DNA of 64,000 bases from Gallaecimonas mangrovi (lineage in GTDB: Bacteria; Pseudomonadota; Gammaproteobacteria; Enterobacterales; Gallaecimonadaceae), in the NCBI RefSeq assembly GCF_003367375.1, contig NZ_CP031416.1, positions 3,231,501-3,295,500 of the forward strand. Direction: 5' to 3'. The notes below the pieces were generated by a model. That model had not been told where the DNA came from. It did no database searches and worked only from the letters and a program-made list of their open reading frames with translations. The translations under genes were made by a program, and so were the position numbers. This document shows positions 1 through 9,294 of this stretch, in pieces; the stretch's first letter is position 1; each line of letters begins with the position of its first letter.

Positions 1-1
1 C

Positions 2-1252
2 CGCCTGCGCTTTTGTATCAATAGCGAACATAACCACTGCTGGGGATTTTACGACCTACTGGCACTGCAACTGACCGGTATTGCCACGGTACCTGCCGGC
101 GGTGAAGCCCTTTGCCGGCAAGGGCCAAACACCCTGCGCTGGCTGGGGTTTGACGACGACGAAGCGGCGCTGGCTACCGACATGGTGACGCACCCGGGTT
201 ATCGCTTGGTGCAGGAGTATTTCGCCTTTCCCGAGAAATTTCTGTTTTTTGACATCGACCAGCTGTGCCTGGAAGGCCCCCATGACGAATTCGAACTGCT
301 GCTGCTATTGCAGGGGGGCATTGATAAAAAGCTCAGCCCTGACCCCGACCTGCTGCGGCTTAATTGTGTACCCATGGTCAATCTGTTCCCGCAGCGCCTA
401 GAGCCGGTGTCACTGGACCAAGCGCATTTTGAATACCGACTCAGCGGCGACCATGCCAACCACCGCTTTTTAGAGGTTTACAAGCTGTTGTCGCTGCAGG
501 CCACCCGGCCCAACGAGCCGCCGCGGCCAGTGGTGCCCTATTTTTCTATCGACGGTATGGGCGATTTAGAAGAGCACGACTATTTCTACACCACCCGCCG
601 GGTTGATAGCCCATTGCGGCGGGTGCCGGGCACCGAGCTTTATGTGTCTTTTATCGACATGGCCTTTAGCGCCCAAAAGCCCAACAACGAAACCTTAACC
701 GGCCGGGCACTATGCACCAACCGGCGCCTGGCAGAGCACTTGCGGGTGGGCGACCGGCTGTTTTTAGAAGGCCCGGGCCCGGTGAAATACATTCACGTGG
801 CCAGTAAGCCAACCCCACATCAGCCGCCGGTGCTGCTGGGCAGCCAGCCTTGGGCGCTTGTTTCGCAGTTATTGCTTAACCACCTGTCATTAAGTAACGA
901 CCAGTACGGCCCCAGCGCCCTTAAAAGCATGCTTCGGCTGCATTTGGGCCACGCCAGCTTAATGGGCACCAAGCAAATTGATGCCATTACCCGGCTGCAA
1001 ATCGCCCCCATAGTGCGGCCTATTACGCAAGAAGGGCGGCGGGTACTGATGGAAGGGCTGCACATCACCCTCACCATCGACAGAAAGCATTTTGAAGGCG
1101 CCAGCCCGGTGCTTTTTGCTGAGGTGTTACGGCGATTTTTCGCGCTCTACGCCAGCGTCAATACCCTGACCGAATTAAGCCTGGAAACCCACGACACGAA
1201 AGGGAAGCTAAAAACATGGCCACCTATGGTTGGTTCACAGATCGTCCTTTAA
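2..1252 (+). CDS. tssF: T6SS baseplate subunit TssF, 5' end outside window
   Basis: This is the C-terminal 416 residues of TssF (ImpG/VasA), the largest baseplate wedge protein, which joins the sheath to the membrane complex with TssE, TssG and TssK. The reading frame is open from base 2, so the start lies upstream; the first internal ATG at 182 is not the start. The diagnostic stretch is GYRLVQEYFAFPEKFLFFD near base 200, a TssF hallmark, followed by the typical region on VPMVNLFPQRLEP (about base 365). The 3' end overlaps tssG by 37 bases, so the two are translationally coupled, as in most T6SS loci. Full-length homologues are about 580-620 residues, so roughly a third is missing here because of the window edge, not truncation. 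Confidence 0.93.
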   Translation, partial: RLRFCINSEHNHCWGFYDLLALQLTGIATVPAGGEALCRQGPNTLRWLGFDDDEAALATDMVTHPGYRLVQEYFAFPEKFLFFDIDQLCLEGPHDEFELLLLLQGGIDKKLSPDPDLLRLNCVPMVNLFPQRLEPVSLDQAHFEYRLSGDHANHRFLEVYKLLSLQATRPNEPPRPVVPYFSIDGMGDLEEHDYFYTTRRVDSPLRRVPGTELYVSFIDMAFSAQKPNNETLTGRALCTNRRLAEHLRVGDRLFLEGPGPVKYIHVASKPTPHQPPVLLGSQPWALVSQLLLNHLSLSNDQYGPSALKSMLRLHLGHASLMGTKQIDAITRLQIAPIVRPITQEGRRVLMEGLHITLTIDRKHFEGASPVLFAEVLRRFFALYASVNTLTELSLETHDTKGKLKTWPPMVGSQIVL

Positions 1253-2361
1253 GCGATCGGGTGGCCCTGCATCCGGAGCGCTTTAACTTCTACCAGCTGG
1301 TACGGCTGCTGCTGCAAGACAAGCAGCTTGACCCCAACCAGCTGGACCAAGTGGTGCGCTTTAAAGCCGCGATGGAAATGGCCTTTCCCGGCCATGAAGT
1401 CAGGCAATTGCAGCCCGGCAAGGACCCAAGCTGTGACCCGATGCAACTGGAAACCACCAACCTGGTGCTGGCCGGTTACAACGGCCCTATTCCCGAGGCC
1501 ATGTTTGAACAACTGCTTGACCAGGCCCGCCAAGGCAATCAAGCGCTGATCCAGTTTTTTGATCTCTTTAATCATCGCCTCAATGTGCTGCGCTATCGCA
1601 TTAAAAGTGCGCCGCGATTGGGCCTTAATGTGTTGCCCCCCGAAGCCACGCCGGTTGCCATGATGCTCTCGGCCTTAATGGGACTAACCAACACCCAGGC
1701 TGACCAGCGTTTACCCCTAAGCCAGCGTAGCCTGTTGGGCCTGGCCGGTTTACTGGCTAACCCGCGCTACAGCGAGCCGGTATTAACCCGCATTTTGGGC
1801 CGCTACTTGGGCGCGGACGTTTCCTTGCAGCCGTTATCAGGGGCCTGGCGTAGCCGCCAGGCCCAGCAACTTACCCGGCTTGGCCAAGCCAACGGCAGCC
1901 TCGGCCAAAGCTGCCGCCTGGGCCACAAGGCGTGGATGCCAGCAGCCCGGGTGGCACTGGCGGTTGCAGCGATTGGCTACCCACACTATTGCCGGCTGCT
2001 ACCACGCCAAGACATGCACACCGGCTCCGGTTATCTGCCATTGGTGGCACTGCTGCGCTTTTTGCTTAACCGCCGTCACGATGCCTGGGTGCAATTGCAG
2101 TTGGCAGCCGAAACCCGGCCCATGCCCATGTTAACCGCCCGCCCCTGGCAAGCCTTTCCTATACCGCTGCGTTTGCCGCAGCACCGGGCCAGCCAGCGCC
2201 CCGGTGGCCGCTATTACGGCAAGCGCCGCCGCCAGAGCCAGCATCAGCAAGGCTATTGGGGGCTGCGCCTTGGCCAAACCGCTTGGCTAAGGGGCAACAA
2301 CCAGGCCCCGCAATGTCGGTTTTTGGTAGCGGCCTTTGAACAAGGGGAGGTTAATCCATGA
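1216..2361 (+). CDS. tssG: T6SS baseplate subunit TssG
   Basis: TssG (ImpH/VasB) pairs with TssF in the cytoplasmic baseplate wedge. The 381-residue protein has the family N-terminal LHPERFNFYQLVRLLL block (residues ~14-29) and the central GLTNTQ...LPLSQRSLLGLAGLL block. The start ATG at 1216 has a purine-rich GAAAGGGAAG upstream and lies inside tssF. The stop overlaps the vgrG ATG (ATGA). The C-terminal 60 residues are rich in Arg/Gln (KRRRQSQHQQ), probably a lineage-specific tail. Length is slightly above the common 330-350 residues. Confidence 0.9.
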   Translation: MATYGWFTDRPLSDRVALHPERFNFYQLVRLLLQDKQLDPNQLDQVVRFKAAMEMAFPGHEVRQLQPGKDPSCDPMQLETTNLVLAGYNGPIPEAMFEQLLDQARQGNQALIQFFDLFNHRLNVLRYRIKSAPRLGLNVLPPEATPVAMMLSALMGLTNTQADQRLPLSQRSLLGLAGLLANPRYSEPVLTRILGRYLGADVSLQPLSGAWRSRQAQQLTRLGQANGSLGQSCRLGHKAWMPAARVALAVAAIGYPHYCRLLPRQDMHTGSGYLPLVALLRFLLNRRHDAWVQLQLAAETRPMPMLTARPWQAFPIPLRLPQHRASQRPGGRYYGKRRRQSQHQQGYWGLRLGQTAWLRGNNQAPQCRFLVAAFEQGEVNP

Positions 2362-5018
2362 ACCAGCCACTCAATAGCAGCGACATAGCCTTAATTGACC
2401 ACCCCAGCCCGGCGCAGTTTCTGCACCTGGCCATCACCCTGGCTAACGGCAAAAAGGTCGGCGACGAAACCTTTCGTCTGGTCAGCATTCAAGGCCAAGA
2501 AAGCATCTCTGAGCCCTTTGAGTTTCAGCTGGAGCTGCATGCCAACACCCAAAATGGCTCGCCGCCAGTGCCAAGGCCAACCTTGCTGCACCTCGATTTT
2601 AATCAGGTTATCGGCCGGCCCATTACCTTTGCGGTGACCCTGGCGCAGCTGCGCCAGGACGATACGCCGGAGCAAACCGGGCTTGAAGAATCAAGCGCCC
2701 GTTTTCAGCAGGCGCTCGATGGCGGTAACAGCGATGGCTTTCGCTGGTTTAACGGCATCATCACCCGCTTTGCCATGGGCGCTCCCGGGGTTTATCACGC
2801 CACCATTAAACCCAGCTTGTGGCGGCTAACCCTGGCGAATCATTACCAGGTTCATAAAGGTTTGACCGTGGTGCAGGCCATTGAGGCCATCTTAAACCGC
2901 CACCACATTCGCCCGGTAGACACGCAGCGGGTACAGGATTTGGCGGTGAACCGCAGCCAAGACTGGCTGCAGGCCGGAGAAAGTGATTTTGACTTTTTCC
3001 AGCGCATGCTCACCAAAGCCTATCTGTATTACTACTTTCGCCATTTTCCAAACCACCACGAATTGGTGCTTTCCAATAGCCCTCACTACCCCGATAAAGC
3101 CCGGGAACAACCGCTGCGCTATGCCTATACCGGCAGCGACGCCTTGGGCCTGGAGCAAGAAGATGTCATTGCTGACTACCGCTTTGAACAAAGCTTGAGT
3201 GTCGATGCCATTCAGTCGCTGCTGACCGACCAGCAAGCGGCTTGGCAGGTTGATGGTGACCCAAGGCTTAATAACTTTGCCGCCCCCGAACACGCCAAAG
3301 AGATGCTGACCCTGTTCCGCCAGCACAAGGTGTTCCAATACGGGTCCAATAAAGACGAAGCCAGTCTCTACCATGCCAAAGCCAGCCTAGCCCGCCAGGC
3401 GTCGGCAACGGTACTCAGTGGCAGTAGCTATTGCGCCGCGTTTTGCGCAGGCTTTACCTTCACCATGACCGACCAGCTCAGCGCCGCTAGCTTCGACCCG
3501 CTGGTTGCGGCGCAGCGCCCTATCCAGCCGCAGTTTAAAGACCAGGGCTTTGTACTGACCAAGGTGCAGCACCAGGCCAGCATCGACGGCAACTACCAAA
3601 ACAGCTTTGAAGCCACCGAAGTCGAAGGTCTGGTATCACCCTTTTCAATAGCCGACACCCAGCAAGGCAGCATTCTTGCCACCGTGGTGTCGCACACCGA
3701 CCCCGACTTTCTGCCTGCCAGCTGGAAATACGGCTTTGCCGGTGACTTTGACGGCGCCACGGCCCCTTACATCTTTGATAACGAAGCGCTGCCTTACCGG
3801 CTATTCAACCCGCCAGGGGCCGAAGGGGTATTTGTGCGCTTTGCCACCGACGCCGAGCAGGCGAAACCGACCTGGGTGAAGCTGTCAGCCTTTATGGAAA
3901 CCACCCCGGAGATTGGCGCCCAGGTGGTGATTGGCCGCTCCAACGACGAATCGGAACTGCCCGAAGTCAGTAACGTCGTGCATAGCGGCGGCTCCATGAC
4001 GTGCACCCCGTCCGGCTGGCAGGCCCGCACCGACATCGGCAGTAATTTCAGCACCCGGTTTGGCGACGGCATTAACATCGGCTTTGGTCGCGGCATGAAT
4101 GAGAGCAACGCCAAAAGCGCGTTGAAAAAAGCCATCTCCATTGTCCACACCGCCTATGGCCCCGGCGCTGGCGACAATCAAAACAGCCCCGACCCTAACG
4201 CCCCCAAAGGCCTGTTCAAAGACGCCGGTTATAGCCAGGGTGCCAGTTATAGCTTTTCAACCGCCAACAGCTTGGCCAATAGCGCCAGCCAGGATTTAAA
4301 CAGCACTTACACCGGCCTTGGCCCAACCGCCGATCTGTTGCGCGTTGACGAATCTTTTGGCTCTGGCTTTAGCCGCAGCCAGGGCCAGGTGCAATCGAGC
4401 GTGCAAGATTACGGCGTCAGTTACGGCAAAAGCACCTTCGGGCGCACAGAGAACTACGACACCGTTAACGGCAGCGCTTACCGCGAATCGGTCAACAATG
4501 GCCCCAGCACCAACATTTCCACCAACAACGGTTTGGTGAAAAACCAGTCCACCATCAATGGCAATTCCGAGTCCACCACCACCCAGACCGGCAACAGTGT
4601 TGATAACCGCACCAATATTGGCACCACCACCTCGATTAGCACCACCTTGGGGCTTGCCACCAGTATCAACACGGTATTAAGCCAAATGAATACCAATCTG
4701 GTTGGCGCCACTGTTGGCCTCGAGATGACCGGCATGAGTAACAGCACTAGCCTGTCTGGCAAGACATCACAATCAGGTTTAGTAGGGCTCAGCAAGAGCC
4801 TCAATGTCAGTGGTGTTTCAAGTAACATCAATGTGAGTGGCGCCACGATGCAGACCAATATCGCCGCTTCCAGCACCAATATTGATATTTCAGCCAATAC
4901 CAACAGCATTCAAATCCACGGCCCCGGCTTTCAATTCACCAACCAGGCTGAAGAGCCGAAAATCAATATTGAAACCCTCAATATCTCCATTAATTCTGCC
5001 TTGGTGATCGTGCTATGA
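2358..5018 (+). CDS. vgrG: T6SS spike protein VgrG (TssI) with Ser/Thr/Asn-rich C-terminal extension
   Basis: VgrG trimers form the puncturing tip above the Hcp tube and carry effectors. Residues ~15-420 match the gp27-like base, including FRLVSIQGQESISEPFEFQL near the N-terminus and the QAGESDFDFFQRML block (~residues 200-215). A gp5/OB-like part follows (~residues 430-570). Residues ~620-870 are a low-complexity Ser/Thr/Asn/Gly tract with short repeating NxS/T units, which looks like a beta-helical or needle extension; I see no enzyme motif in it. It is 886 residues, much longer than a plain VgrG (~650). The stop overlaps the DUF2169 gene start (ATGA), so VgrG and the adaptor are coupled. 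The family call is firm; the role of the tail is inferred. Confidence 0.9.
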   Translation: MNQPLNSSDIALIDHPSPAQFLHLAITLANGKKVGDETFRLVSIQGQESISEPFEFQLELHANTQNGSPPVPRPTLLHLDFNQVIGRPITFAVTLAQLRQDDTPEQTGLEESSARFQQALDGGNSDGFRWFNGIITRFAMGAPGVYHATIKPSLWRLTLANHYQVHKGLTVVQAIEAILNRHHIRPVDTQRVQDLAVNRSQDWLQAGESDFDFFQRMLTKAYLYYYFRHFPNHHELVLSNSPHYPDKAREQPLRYAYTGSDALGLEQEDVIADYRFEQSLSVDAIQSLLTDQQAAWQVDGDPRLNNFAAPEHAKEMLTLFRQHKVFQYGSNKDEASLYHAKASLARQASATVLSGSSYCAAFCAGFTFTMTDQLSAASFDPLVAAQRPIQPQFKDQGFVLTKVQHQASIDGNYQNSFEATEVEGLVSPFSIADTQQGSILATVVSHTDPDFLPASWKYGFAGDFDGATAPYIFDNEALPYRLFNPPGAEGVFVRFATDAEQAKPTWVKLSAFMETTPEIGAQVVIGRSNDESELPEVSNVVHSGGSMTCTPSGWQARTDIGSNFSTRFGDGINIGFGRGMNESNAKSALKKAISIVHTAYGPGAGDNQNSPDPNAPKGLFKDAGYSQGASYSFSTANSLANSASQDLNSTYTGLGPTADLLRVDESFGSGFSRSQGQVQSSVQDYGVSYGKSTFGRTENYDTVNGSAYRESVNNGPSTNISTNNGLVKNQSTINGNSESTTTQTGNSVDNRTNIGTTTSISTTLGLATSINTVLSQMNTNLVGATVGLEMTGMSNSTSLSGKTSQSGLVGLSKSLNVSGVSSNINVSGATMQTNIAASSTNIDISANTNSIQIHGPGFQFTNQAEEPKINIETLNISINSALVIVL

Positions 5019-7675
5019 AAGCCATCAAGCCCCTCACCCTTGGCCTGCTCACCCGCCCCTATCGGCAGGCGGGGCAAAACCGCTTGTGTATTGCGGCGTT
5101 GGGCTTTTTTAAGCTCGGTGAGCACAGCCCGCGCTTTTTGGATGAAGCCCCAAGCTGGCCCAAGGTACTGAACCAGTTGCCCGCTACCACAGCGCTGGAT
5201 GAGGTTTATCCCAAACCCCACGGCGAGTTTTTAGTTGCCGCTCAGGCCTACGCACCGGGCGGCAAGGCCGTTACCGAACTTTCCGTCACTGCCAGCCTCG
5301 GTAGTGTCAGTAAAACCCTCGCCGTGGTCGGCGACCGAAACTGGTACTACGACCCTTGGTATCGCATTAACGCCCCCACGCCTTTTCGGCAAATGCCGCT
5401 GGATTTAAGCCGTGCCTATGGCGGCAAGCGCCTGGCAGAAAACCCTTTAGGTACCGGCCATACCGGTAATCCGCTAGCGGGCTGGGTTGGCCAAAATGAG
5501 GGGAAAATGCCTAACTTGCAGTACCCGGACGCGCCTATCCATGGCCACGTATTAGCGCAGAGCGTTGCCAGTTTTGACGCCCTTGACCCAAGCTGGCCGC
5601 AGCGGCGCCGCTATGCGGGCACTTATAACGAACAATGGCTACTCAATGACGCGCCGGGTTTGGCCGCCGACCTTAACACGCTGTTTTTCCAGCGAAGCGC
5701 CCAAGATCAATGGCAGCAGGGCCCATGGCAAGGCGGCGAAGCCTATCGCCTTGAAAACCTGCACCCACAGCACCCCGTGCTTGTGGGCAACTTGCCCCAC
5801 TTTAAGGCCCGCGCCTTTGCCAGACAAAAAGCCGACCAGCAGCTTATTGAAGCGGCAATGGCCCTCGACACCGTATGGCTGATGCCGTCAATCAATATGG
5901 GGGTAATGGTTTACCACGGCTTTGTGCCTTGCCAAGAGCCGCTGGCCTCTGACCTGGACTTGGCAATGGTGGCTTACGAAACGCCAGCGCAGCCTAAAAG
6001 CGTTAAGCACTACCAGCAGGTGGCAACGCTGCGCGCCGACGTCAAAACCGCCGCCCAGCACATTCTTAACGAGTCGCAACTGGCACCGGCCTTGGCTGCC
6101 AGCGTATTGGCTGAGCGCCAGCAAAAAAGGCAGGCCGCCGCGCAACAGGCCCTTAGCAAACAGCAAGCGGTGCTGGACGAAATAGACCAAGAAGTGTGGG
6201 CCAAAAGTGGCCTTAACAAACCGGCCGACTACCAAGGACCAAAAGCGCAGCCGTCAGCGCTTGATATCGATATTGAGGCCCTTAAAGAAGGCGAGCAGCA
6301 GCTTAGCGAGGTGTTAGCCCAGGTTGACGCCATCAGGAATGACGCCAAGGCCAAAGCGGCAGCGCTCAAGCAACAGCAGACTGAAAAAGAACAGGATTTA
6401 CCGAAGCCAACGCCGCCAACAGCCGAGGAGCTCTACCAAAAACGCCTGGCCCAGGCGGCCACCCCGGCCTGGGATCTGGTTGGCGGCGAAAACCCCGACC
6501 ACAGCAAACTGAAAAAAATGCTGCAAGATGCCGCCGCCAGCGGCCAAGACTCAGCACCGAGCCCCGAAGACATCGCCAGCATAGCGCAGCAGCTAACCCG
6601 GCAAGCCGCAATGCAGCGCCAGGTCAATCGCGTCAAAGTGGCTTCTGATATGGCGCCATTATCGCCAGAGCACGCCCAGCGCCTTGGCACCCAGGTTCGC
6701 CAGTGGCTGCAAGGCGGGATCTCGCTTAAAGGCCGTGATTTAAGCGGCGCTGACTTAACAGGTTACTGCTTTGATGGCTTAGATCTGCAGGAAGTCAATT
6801 TTGAGCAAGCTAACCTCAGCGGTTGCCGCTTTATCGGTGCCAATCTAAGCGGCGCCGTGTTCTTGGCCAGCAACATCACCGATACCGACTTCACTAAAGC
6901 CCAGTTGGCCGAGGCTAATTTCAGCCAAGCCCGCGCCAGTAACAGCCGCTTTGTGGCTGCCAATTTGGCGAGCATCATCGCCATGCACAGCGACTTTAGC
7001 GGTGGCGATTTTAGCGGTGCCAATCTTAGCCACAGCTTGTGTAATAACAGCCGCTTTGACCACGCCAACTTCCAGGCCGTAATAGCCGATAAGGCCCAGT
7101 TCAATCAGATTCAAGCGGCCGCCAGCCAGTGGCAAGAAAGCCAGCTCGACAGCTGCCTTTTTTATAAAGCCGCGCTCAGCGGCGCGAACTTTTCAAACGC
7201 AAAATTGCACCAATGCGTGCTGCTGGACGCCACCCTTGATAGCAGTGTTCTGTGCCACAGCCAGCTCAGCCGCAGTTTGTTCACCGGGGCCAGCGCCAAG
7301 GCACTGGACGGCCGCCACTTGCGTGCTAAAGACTGCGGCTTTGGCCAGGTTAACTGGCAGCAAGCCAACCTGGCTTGCGCTTATTTAGCAAAGTGCGACC
7401 TGGCCAATGGCGACTTTCAGCAAGCCTGCCTGGACGGCGCCATTTTAACCGGCGCCTTATTGTCAGCGGCCAAGCTGATGCAGGTCAGTGCGGTCAATAG
7501 CAACTTTTTGGGCGCCTTGGCCCAAGAGGCTTGTTTTGATAACAGCAACCTCACTGGTGCCTGCTTTTTAAAAGCCTTTTTAAGCGGCGCCCGTTTTCAC
7601 CACTGCCAGCAACAAAACGCCCAGTTTGACCCAGCCACCCTTCGCCAAATTGTTCATCAGCGGAGGGCGTCATGA
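5015..7675 (+). CDS. DUF2169 T6SS adaptor fused to pentapeptide repeats
   Basis: DUF2169 proteins are found next to vgrG and are thought to load or tether cargo and PAAR-like tips onto VgrG. Residues ~1-310 carry the DUF2169 hallmarks, including VVGDRNWYYD (~residues 107-116) and the SRAYGGKRLAENPLGTGH block (~residues 130-147). Residues ~345-500 are Gln/Ala/Lys/Glu-rich and probably coiled coil. Residues ~565-875 are tandem pentapeptide repeats of the A(D/N)LSG type (for example GADLTGYCF, QANLSGCRF), expected to form a right-handed quadrilateral beta-helix. The gene starts within the vgrG stop and ends within the next pentapeptide gene start (ATGA). The fusion is known in T6SS tip islands; its exact job is inferred. 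Confidence 0.82.
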   Translation: MKAIKPLTLGLLTRPYRQAGQNRLCIAALGFFKLGEHSPRFLDEAPSWPKVLNQLPATTALDEVYPKPHGEFLVAAQAYAPGGKAVTELSVTASLGSVSKTLAVVGDRNWYYDPWYRINAPTPFRQMPLDLSRAYGGKRLAENPLGTGHTGNPLAGWVGQNEGKMPNLQYPDAPIHGHVLAQSVASFDALDPSWPQRRRYAGTYNEQWLLNDAPGLAADLNTLFFQRSAQDQWQQGPWQGGEAYRLENLHPQHPVLVGNLPHFKARAFARQKADQQLIEAAMALDTVWLMPSINMGVMVYHGFVPCQEPLASDLDLAMVAYETPAQPKSVKHYQQVATLRADVKTAAQHILNESQLAPALAASVLAERQQKRQAAAQQALSKQQAVLDEIDQEVWAKSGLNKPADYQGPKAQPSALDIDIEALKEGEQQLSEVLAQVDAIRNDAKAKAAALKQQQTEKEQDLPKPTPPTAEELYQKRLAQAATPAWDLVGGENPDHSKLKKMLQDAAASGQDSAPSPEDIASIAQQLTRQAAMQRQVNRVKVASDMAPLSPEHAQRLGTQVRQWLQGGISLKGRDLSGADLTGYCFDGLDLQEVNFEQANLSGCRFIGANLSGAVFLASNITDTDFTKAQLAEANFSQARASNSRFVAANLASIIAMHSDFSGGDFSGANLSHSLCNNSRFDHANFQAVIADKAQFNQIQAAASQWQESQLDSCLFYKAALSGANFSNAKLHQCVLLDATLDSSVLCHSQLSRSLFTGASAKALDGRHLRAKDCGFGQVNWQQANLACAYLAKCDLANGDFQQACLDGAILTGALLSAAKLMQVSAVNSNFLGALAQEACFDNSNLTGACFLKAFLSGARFHHCQQQNAQFDPATLRQIVHQRRAS

Positions 7676-8733
7676 CCATCAGCGCCGCTATTGCCAAAGC
7701 CAAACGCCTGGGCCGGCCACTTGAGCAGCAACAGCTGCCTAAATGGCAGGCGCCGGCTATAGACCTTAGCGATTTGGTGCTGCGTGAATGCCATTTCAGC
7801 GGCGCGGTGCTTAGCGGCGCTAACTTAACCGCAAGCAAGTGGCTTAACTGCGACCTGCGCGGCACTAATTTACAAGGCTGCCAATTAACCGGGGCCAGCT
7901 TCATTCAGTGCCAAATGGACGCAGCCAATCTATGCCAGCTCGATATCAGCAATTGCCACTTTATTGAATGCAATTTGCAGCAAAGCCACTGGCAGCGAAG
8001 CCGCTTTGCCCGTTGTAGCTGGATGCAATCGGCATTAGATAACAGCCAGTGGCAAGGCAGTGTTTTTGAGCGCTGCGCCATTAATGGCGGCACCAGCCAG
8101 CACATTGATTTAGCCCATTGCCAGGTGCTGCAGTCGGCCTTTACCCGACTCGATTTAACAAAGGCCAACTTGAGCGGTTTTAGCGCCGATAAAAGCGTTT
8201 TTGCCGGTAGCCTTTTGGCCGGGCAAAACCTGGCAGGGCTTGCGTTGCCCCGTTGCAATTTCGACAGTGTCGATTTCGCCAACGCCAACCTCAACGCGGC
8301 CAACCTGGCGGGTGCCAACCTGCATGGGGCGCGGCTAACGGCTGCCAACCTTGATGGCATTCATGCCCCACACCTGTTGCTGCTTGATGCCAACCTCAGC
8401 CATTGCAGTATCAGACGCGCCCAGCTTGGCAGCGCCATGCTGGTTAAGGCCAACATTTCGCACTGCGACTTTACCGCCAGCCAACTGCGCCAGTCGGCTT
8501 GGGACAGAGCCTGCTTATCAACGGTTAACTGCCAAGATGCCGACTTTGGCTTTGCCCGGTTCGAACATTGCCAGGGCGAAAATGTGGATTTTCGCCATTG
8601 CCACTTTGACCATGCCCGCCTGCATGGCGCCCAGTTTGCAAACTGCCGCTTTGAAGGCACTTCACTGAAAAAAACCTACCCCACCGACGTGGCGCTTCTG
8701 GCCGCGCAGCAACCGTATTTGGAGCAATCATGA
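7672..8733 (+). CDS. Pentapeptide-repeat protein of the T6SS tip block
   Basis: The 353-residue protein consists almost wholly of pentapeptide repeats from about residue 25 to 335 (SGAVLSGANLTASKW, ANLNAANLAGANLHGARL), many with Cys at the outward position. A beta-helix of roughly 60 five-residue units, about 15 coils, is expected. There is no signal peptide or membrane segment. It is preceded by a good ribosome site (GGAGGG) inside the upstream gene and is coupled to that gene and to the DUF3540 gene downstream. Pentapeptide proteins can mimic DNA (Qnr/MfpA) or serve as scaffolds. Here, placement between DUF2169 and DUF3540 points to a tip component or cargo. The function is not established. 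Confidence 0.8.
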   Translation: MTISAAIAKAKRLGRPLEQQQLPKWQAPAIDLSDLVLRECHFSGAVLSGANLTASKWLNCDLRGTNLQGCQLTGASFIQCQMDAANLCQLDISNCHFIECNLQQSHWQRSRFARCSWMQSALDNSQWQGSVFERCAINGGTSQHIDLAHCQVLQSAFTRLDLTKANLSGFSADKSVFAGSLLAGQNLAGLALPRCNFDSVDFANANLNAANLAGANLHGARLTAANLDGIHAPHLLLLDANLSHCSIRRAQLGSAMLVKANISHCDFTASQLRQSAWDRACLSTVNCQDADFGFARFEHCQGENVDFRHCHFDHARLHGAQFANCRFEGTSLKKTYPTDVALLAAQQPYLEQS

Positions 8734-9284
8734 TGACCCATGCCCTTGAAAGCCCGTCACAAAAAACGCCGCCACCGCTGTGGTACGAAGCGACAGTGAG
8801 CATGACCCTAAGCCAGGGCAGTTATGTGCTGGATAACGGTTTTACCGCCCAGCAGGCAGTCAGTTGCCTGGTTTGTCCGCAAGAAGGCGACAAGGTGCTG
8901 TGGATGGCCAGTAAAGATGGCCGCCGCTACATCACCCACTTATTGTGGCGGCCGCAAAGCGCCCCGGCGGTGCTGGCCATTCCTGGCAGTAGCGGCATTA
9001 AGCTTGCCACCTCGCATTTAGCCCTTCACGCCAGTAAACAGCTGACTATTAGCTCCATGGGCGATGCCGAGCTGTCGGCGCCCACCGGTAACCTCAAGCT
9101 GGCGGCGCGAAACCTTACCATCACCGTACTCGACAGCTTGCTGCAACTGGCCAAGCACATTGTTGGCCGCTGCGACAACTGGCTAACCGAAGCCAAGGGC
9201 CTTAGCCGGCTGCATGGCCAAGACACGCAAGTGACCGCCGACAAAGACGTCAGGGTCGACGGCGAGCGGATCAGCATGGGCTAA
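8730..9284 (+). CDS. DUF3540 family T6SS-associated protein
   Basis: This 184-residue protein resembles the DUF3540 family, found only near VgrG/DUF2169/DUF4150 genes. The middle part (VCPQEGDKVLWMASKDGRRYITHLLWR, about residues 48-75 in sections) reads as a small beta-barrel like an OB or spike fragment. The second half is beta-rich (LHASKQLTISSMGDAELSAP) and resembles the stalk of a gp5/VgrG needle. It may extend or cap the spike under the PAAR-like tip. Its start overlaps the previous stop; a second ATG follows directly at 8733. The next gene begins 10 bases downstream with an AAGGAG site. Confidence 0.72.
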   Translation: MMTHALESPSQKTPPPLWYEATVSMTLSQGSYVLDNGFTAQQAVSCLVCPQEGDKVLWMASKDGRRYITHLLWRPQSAPAVLAIPGSSGIKLATSHLALHASKQLTISSMGDAELSAPTGNLKLAARNLTITVLDSLLQLAKHIVGRCDNWLTEAKGLSRLHGQDTQVTADKDVRVDGERISMG

Positions 9285-9294
9285 GGAGGCCGAC

